A DNA stretch of 21,576 nt from Patescibacteria group bacterium UBA910. GTDB taxonomy: Bacteria; Patescibacteriota; Minisyncoccia; Phycocordibacterales; DATDWN01. The translations under genes and the position numbers were made by a program. The stretch lies in the NCBI GenBank assembly GCA_002294445.1, contig DBEI01000002.1:622-22197 (forward strand), read 5' to 3'. Shown here one piece after another: positions 19,935 through 21,576 of the stretch (its first letter is position 1; each line of letters starts with the position of its first letter). The notes below the pieces were generated by a model. That model saw nothing but the letters and a program-made list of their open reading frames with translations. It did no database searches and was not told the origin of the DNA.

Positions 19935-20879
19935 CTATTGAGCAAGGTATCGTAGTGTTGAAGACGCAAGTGCAACCACATCTTTAAAACGCCCTTCAGT
20001 GGTTGAGCCAAGAACCACAATAGCCACAGGTTTGCCAAAACCAGCATCGAAGACCACTGCTAAATTTCCACCAGCCATATTAGTAAAACCAGTTTTTGAT
20101 GCGATTACATTAGGAATATCAGACAAACTGTCGTTTGTATTCACTATTTCATGAGAGTATCTATCAGAACGTACTACTTCTCTCTCGATATGAGTTGCTT
20201 CGAGTAAGTCTGGGTATTCTTTCAGTATATATCCAAAAAGTTTTGCTACTTCTTGAGGTGAACCATATCCTCCAGTAGTCCCTGTGGGATTATCGAGTCC
20301 GGTTTCATTTGTGAAAAAGAGTGTTGTGAGCCCGAGTTCTTGAGCCTCAGCATTCATTTGTTTTATAAACTCAGTGCGTCCCAGTGTATAATCTTTTGTT
20401 TTGAGTTTAAATGCGCCAGCAACAGATGCGATTGAACGAGCGCCATCATTTGATGACACGATGAGAGAAAAATCAAGTAAATCAGAAAGTTTAAACACCT
20501 CTCCATCTCTTAGTCCGCTGTCCCCTTCTTCTACGAGAAATTCTTTCCGCATTACAACCTGACTATCTTTTGGAAGCATTTTACGTGCTACGAGCGCTGA
20601 CATCACTTTGGTGATAGATGCGAGAGGTCGTGCAACAGTAGAATCTTTTTCCGCAATTACTTTTCCTGTTTTTAGATCAAATATCACAAAAGACTGAGCC
20701 TGAATTGGTGGTGTTTGAAATACTACAGATGATGAAACGATCTGTTGTTGAGTTATGTGTTTTTTTGTCGTATCAACGCCATATATGAGAAATCCTAAAC
20801 TCACAATAAGTCCTACAAGGGCTACATTGAAAACAATCAATGGTACGGCTATGTCATTTTTTTCTGTCTGTTGTTCCAT
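19935..20879 (-). CDS. D-alanyl-D-alanine carboxypeptidase (peptidase S11, PBP5-like)
   Basis: 314 residues. One N-terminal membrane helix (~12-33) anchors it with the enzyme outside. The serine acyl-enzyme motifs are complete: S88-I-T-K91 (SxxK), S142-S-N144 (SxN) and K262-T-G264 (KTG). It removes the terminal D-Ala of the pentapeptide and so limits cross-linking. The C-terminal PBP5 beta domain of larger members is missing. Start ATG overlaps the scpB stop by one base (TAATG), so it is translationally coupled to scpB. The scpA-scpB-carboxypeptidase order is also found in other bacteria, for example near dacB in Bacillus. Confidence 0.94.
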   Translation of the reverse strand: MEQQTEKNDIAVPLIVFNVALVGLIVSLGFLIYGVDTTKKHITQQQIVSSSVVFQTPPIQAQSFVIFDLKTGKVIAEKDSTVARPLASITKVMSALVARKMLPKDSQVVMRKEFLVEEGDSGLRDGEVFKLSDLLDFSLIVSSNDGARSIASVAGAFKLKTKDYTLGRTEFIKQMNAEAQELGLTTLFFTNETGLDNPTGTTGGYGSPQEVAKLFGYILKEYPDLLEATHIEREVVRSDRYSHEIVNTNDSLSDIPNVIASKTGFTNMAGGNLAVVFDAGFGKPVAIVVLGSTTEGRFKDVVALASSTLRYLAQ

Positions 20880-21415
20880 TACTCTTCAGTATTTTCAAGC
20901 TCGGTGCTTCGGTGATTAATTTCTTTTACAATCTCAGTATACCCTGGTAAATCTTTTACCGATGTAATACCGAGATATTTTAGCGCATCTGAGGTCAATG
21001 TGTACAGGAATATTCGTTCATCTAGTTTACTTGGTATTTTTTCAATCAACCCTCGAAGTAAAAGATTTCGTAATGAAAAAGAAACATTTACTCCTCGAAT
21101 GTACTCAATCTCTTTACGAGTTACAGGGCTTTTATAAGCAATCACTGCAAGTGTCTCAAGTGATGCCTGAGAAAGATCCTTAGAGAGTTCTTCTTTTATT
21201 ATTTTTTCAATAAGTGAAGAGTTGTTTGGGTTAGTAACAAGCGAATATTCACCTCTATTTTCGAGTAAGGTGATACCACGAGAAGCGAGAGATTCTTTTA
21301 ATGCACTGAGACCAGAAAGTGCAGTTTCTTCAGAGACTTCAAGCCATGCCGAAAGATCTTTTAAAGGTACTGGTTCGTTTTTATAAAATAATATTGATTC
21401 AATTTGCTGTTCCAT
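20879..21415 (-). CDS. scpB: Segregation and condensation protein ScpB
   Basis: 178 residues, typical size. ScpB is a dimer of two winged-helix domains that binds ScpA and the SMC complex for chromosome compaction. Family blocks: ESILFYKNEPVPLKDLSAWL at the N-terminus, LSQASLETLAVIAYKSPVTRKEIEYIRGV (~80-110) and LLLRGLIEKI. The acidic C-terminal tail is usual. The ATG has only a weak purine stretch upstream (AAAAAAGA). An extended -10 promoter lies upstream, so scpB and the carboxypeptidase can be transcribed apart from scpA. Confidence 0.96.
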   Translation of the reverse strand: MEQQIESILFYKNEPVPLKDLSAWLEVSEETALSGLSALKESLASRGITLLENRGEYSLVTNPNNSSLIEKIIKEELSKDLSQASLETLAVIAYKSPVTRKEIEYIRGVNVSFSLRNLLLRGLIEKIPSKLDERIFLYTLTSDALKYLGITSVKDLPGYTEIVKEINHRSTELENTEE

Positions 21416-21432
21416 TCTTTTTTAGTCTTTTT

Positions 21433-21441
21433 ATTATATCA
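21433..21441 (-). promoter_or_regulatory. Consensus extended -10 promoter for scpB
   Basis: TGATATAAT on the minus strand is a perfect TGnTATAAT. It ends 17 nt before the scpB ATG, giving a leader of about 11 nt. The -35 area has no TTGACA and lies inside the inverted repeat at 21444-21477. Confidence 0.6.
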
Positions 21442-21443
21442 CT

Positions 21444-21477
21444 TAGACATATAAATTTGTGAAAATTTATATGTCTA
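21444..21477. repeat. 15-bp perfect inverted repeat between scpA and scpB
   Basis: TAGACATATAAATTT (21444-21458) and AAATTTATATGTCTA (21463-21477) are exact inverted repeats with a 4-nt loop. The right arm includes the TAG stop of scpA and the whole repeat covers the -35 area of the scpB promoter. It could be an operator, an mRNA hairpin that protects or splits the transcript, or a weak terminator; there is no T run after it on the minus strand. Confidence 0.65.
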
Positions 21478-21576
21478 GTAGCGAGGCACACCCACTAAAG
21501 CTGTTTCTATTTCAATATCATGAAAAGGTTTATCTTGCTTTACAAGAATCGTCCCTTGTTTTACTAATTCAAGCAT
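21475..21576 (-). CDS. scpA: Segregation and condensation protein ScpA, 3' end only
   Basis: Only the last 33 residues are in the window, open at the right edge. They read MLELVKQGTILVKQDKPF and then HDIEIETALVGVPRY before TAG. This matches the C-terminal winged helix of ScpA (the kleisin of SMC), where LLELVKQ...V.Q...F.DI is the usual end. The first Met here is internal. Location directly before scpB supports the call. Confidence 0.82.
   Translation of the reverse strand: MLELVKQGTILVKQDKPFHDIEIETALVGVPRY

Noticed and set aside
1..21576. tRNA genes, rRNA genes, riboswitches
   Set aside because: No cloverleaf with a GGTTCGA-type T arm or known riboswitch core was noticed by eye; a tRNAscan-SE and Rfam run would settle this.

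Overview
The window reads as a piece of chromosome from a low-GC, small-genome bacterium, most likely a Patescibacteria/CPR member of the Parcubacteria type. This rests on gene style (single-copy cell-wall and ScpAB genes, compact minus-strand operons, small lineage-type membrane proteins, few Shine-Dalgarno sites before core genes), not on any marker phylogeny. The genetic code looks standard: TGA is used as a stop in the ATGA overlap at 844-847. No rRNA, tRNA, CRISPR array or complete insertion sequence was seen. Layout, left to right. 1-576: 5' part of a DEDDh exonuclease (ExoX-like), minus strand. 605-1080: a translationally coupled pair of very small membrane or exported proteins with strong ribosome binding sites and their own terminator. 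1140-1254: a plus-strand promoter, a 20-nt perfect palindrome and a terminator-like hairpin whose loop carries GGATCACCTCC, the anti-Shine-Dalgarno end of 16S rRNA; this is a candidate undescribed small RNA. 1257-9355: a minus-strand accessory (defence) block, read mod, res, GIY-YIG/DUF4357 nuclease-like protein, YgjP-like metallopeptidase, RhuM-Fic fusion, META-domain lipoprotein-like protein. 9356-11673: small genes, three on the plus strand, each apparently with its own promoter, SD and hairpin terminator (unknown protein, unknown protein, STAS-domain protein), and two on the minus strand (a KGF-type small membrane protein and a two-TM protein with an eight-heptad acidic coiled coil). 11675-11761: an 87-bp inverted-repeat element touching the stop codon of the next gene. 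11757-13043: secreted coiled-coil M23 endopeptidase. 13083-19869: cell-wall operon read asnB, mraY, ftsW, (24-codon leader ORF), murG, gltX. 19935-21576: scpA (3' end), scpB, and a D-Ala-D-Ala carboxypeptidase. How it works together. MraY, MurG and FtsW make lipid I, lipid II and polymerise glycan; the S11 carboxypeptidase and M23 endopeptidase trim and split the wall; ScpAB with SMC condenses and segregates the chromosome. The first gene of the wall operon, AsnB, may amidate peptidoglycan precursors instead of, or as well as, making asparagine. Mod/Res form a type III restriction-modification pair with accessory proteins. Translation starts fall into two groups: core genes mostly lack SD sites (coupled, or with -10 boxes 6-8 nt before the ATG, suggesting leaderless mRNAs), while the small accessory genes have near-perfect SDs. 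The anti-SD hairpin RNA at 1174-1254 could act on that second group; this is inference.
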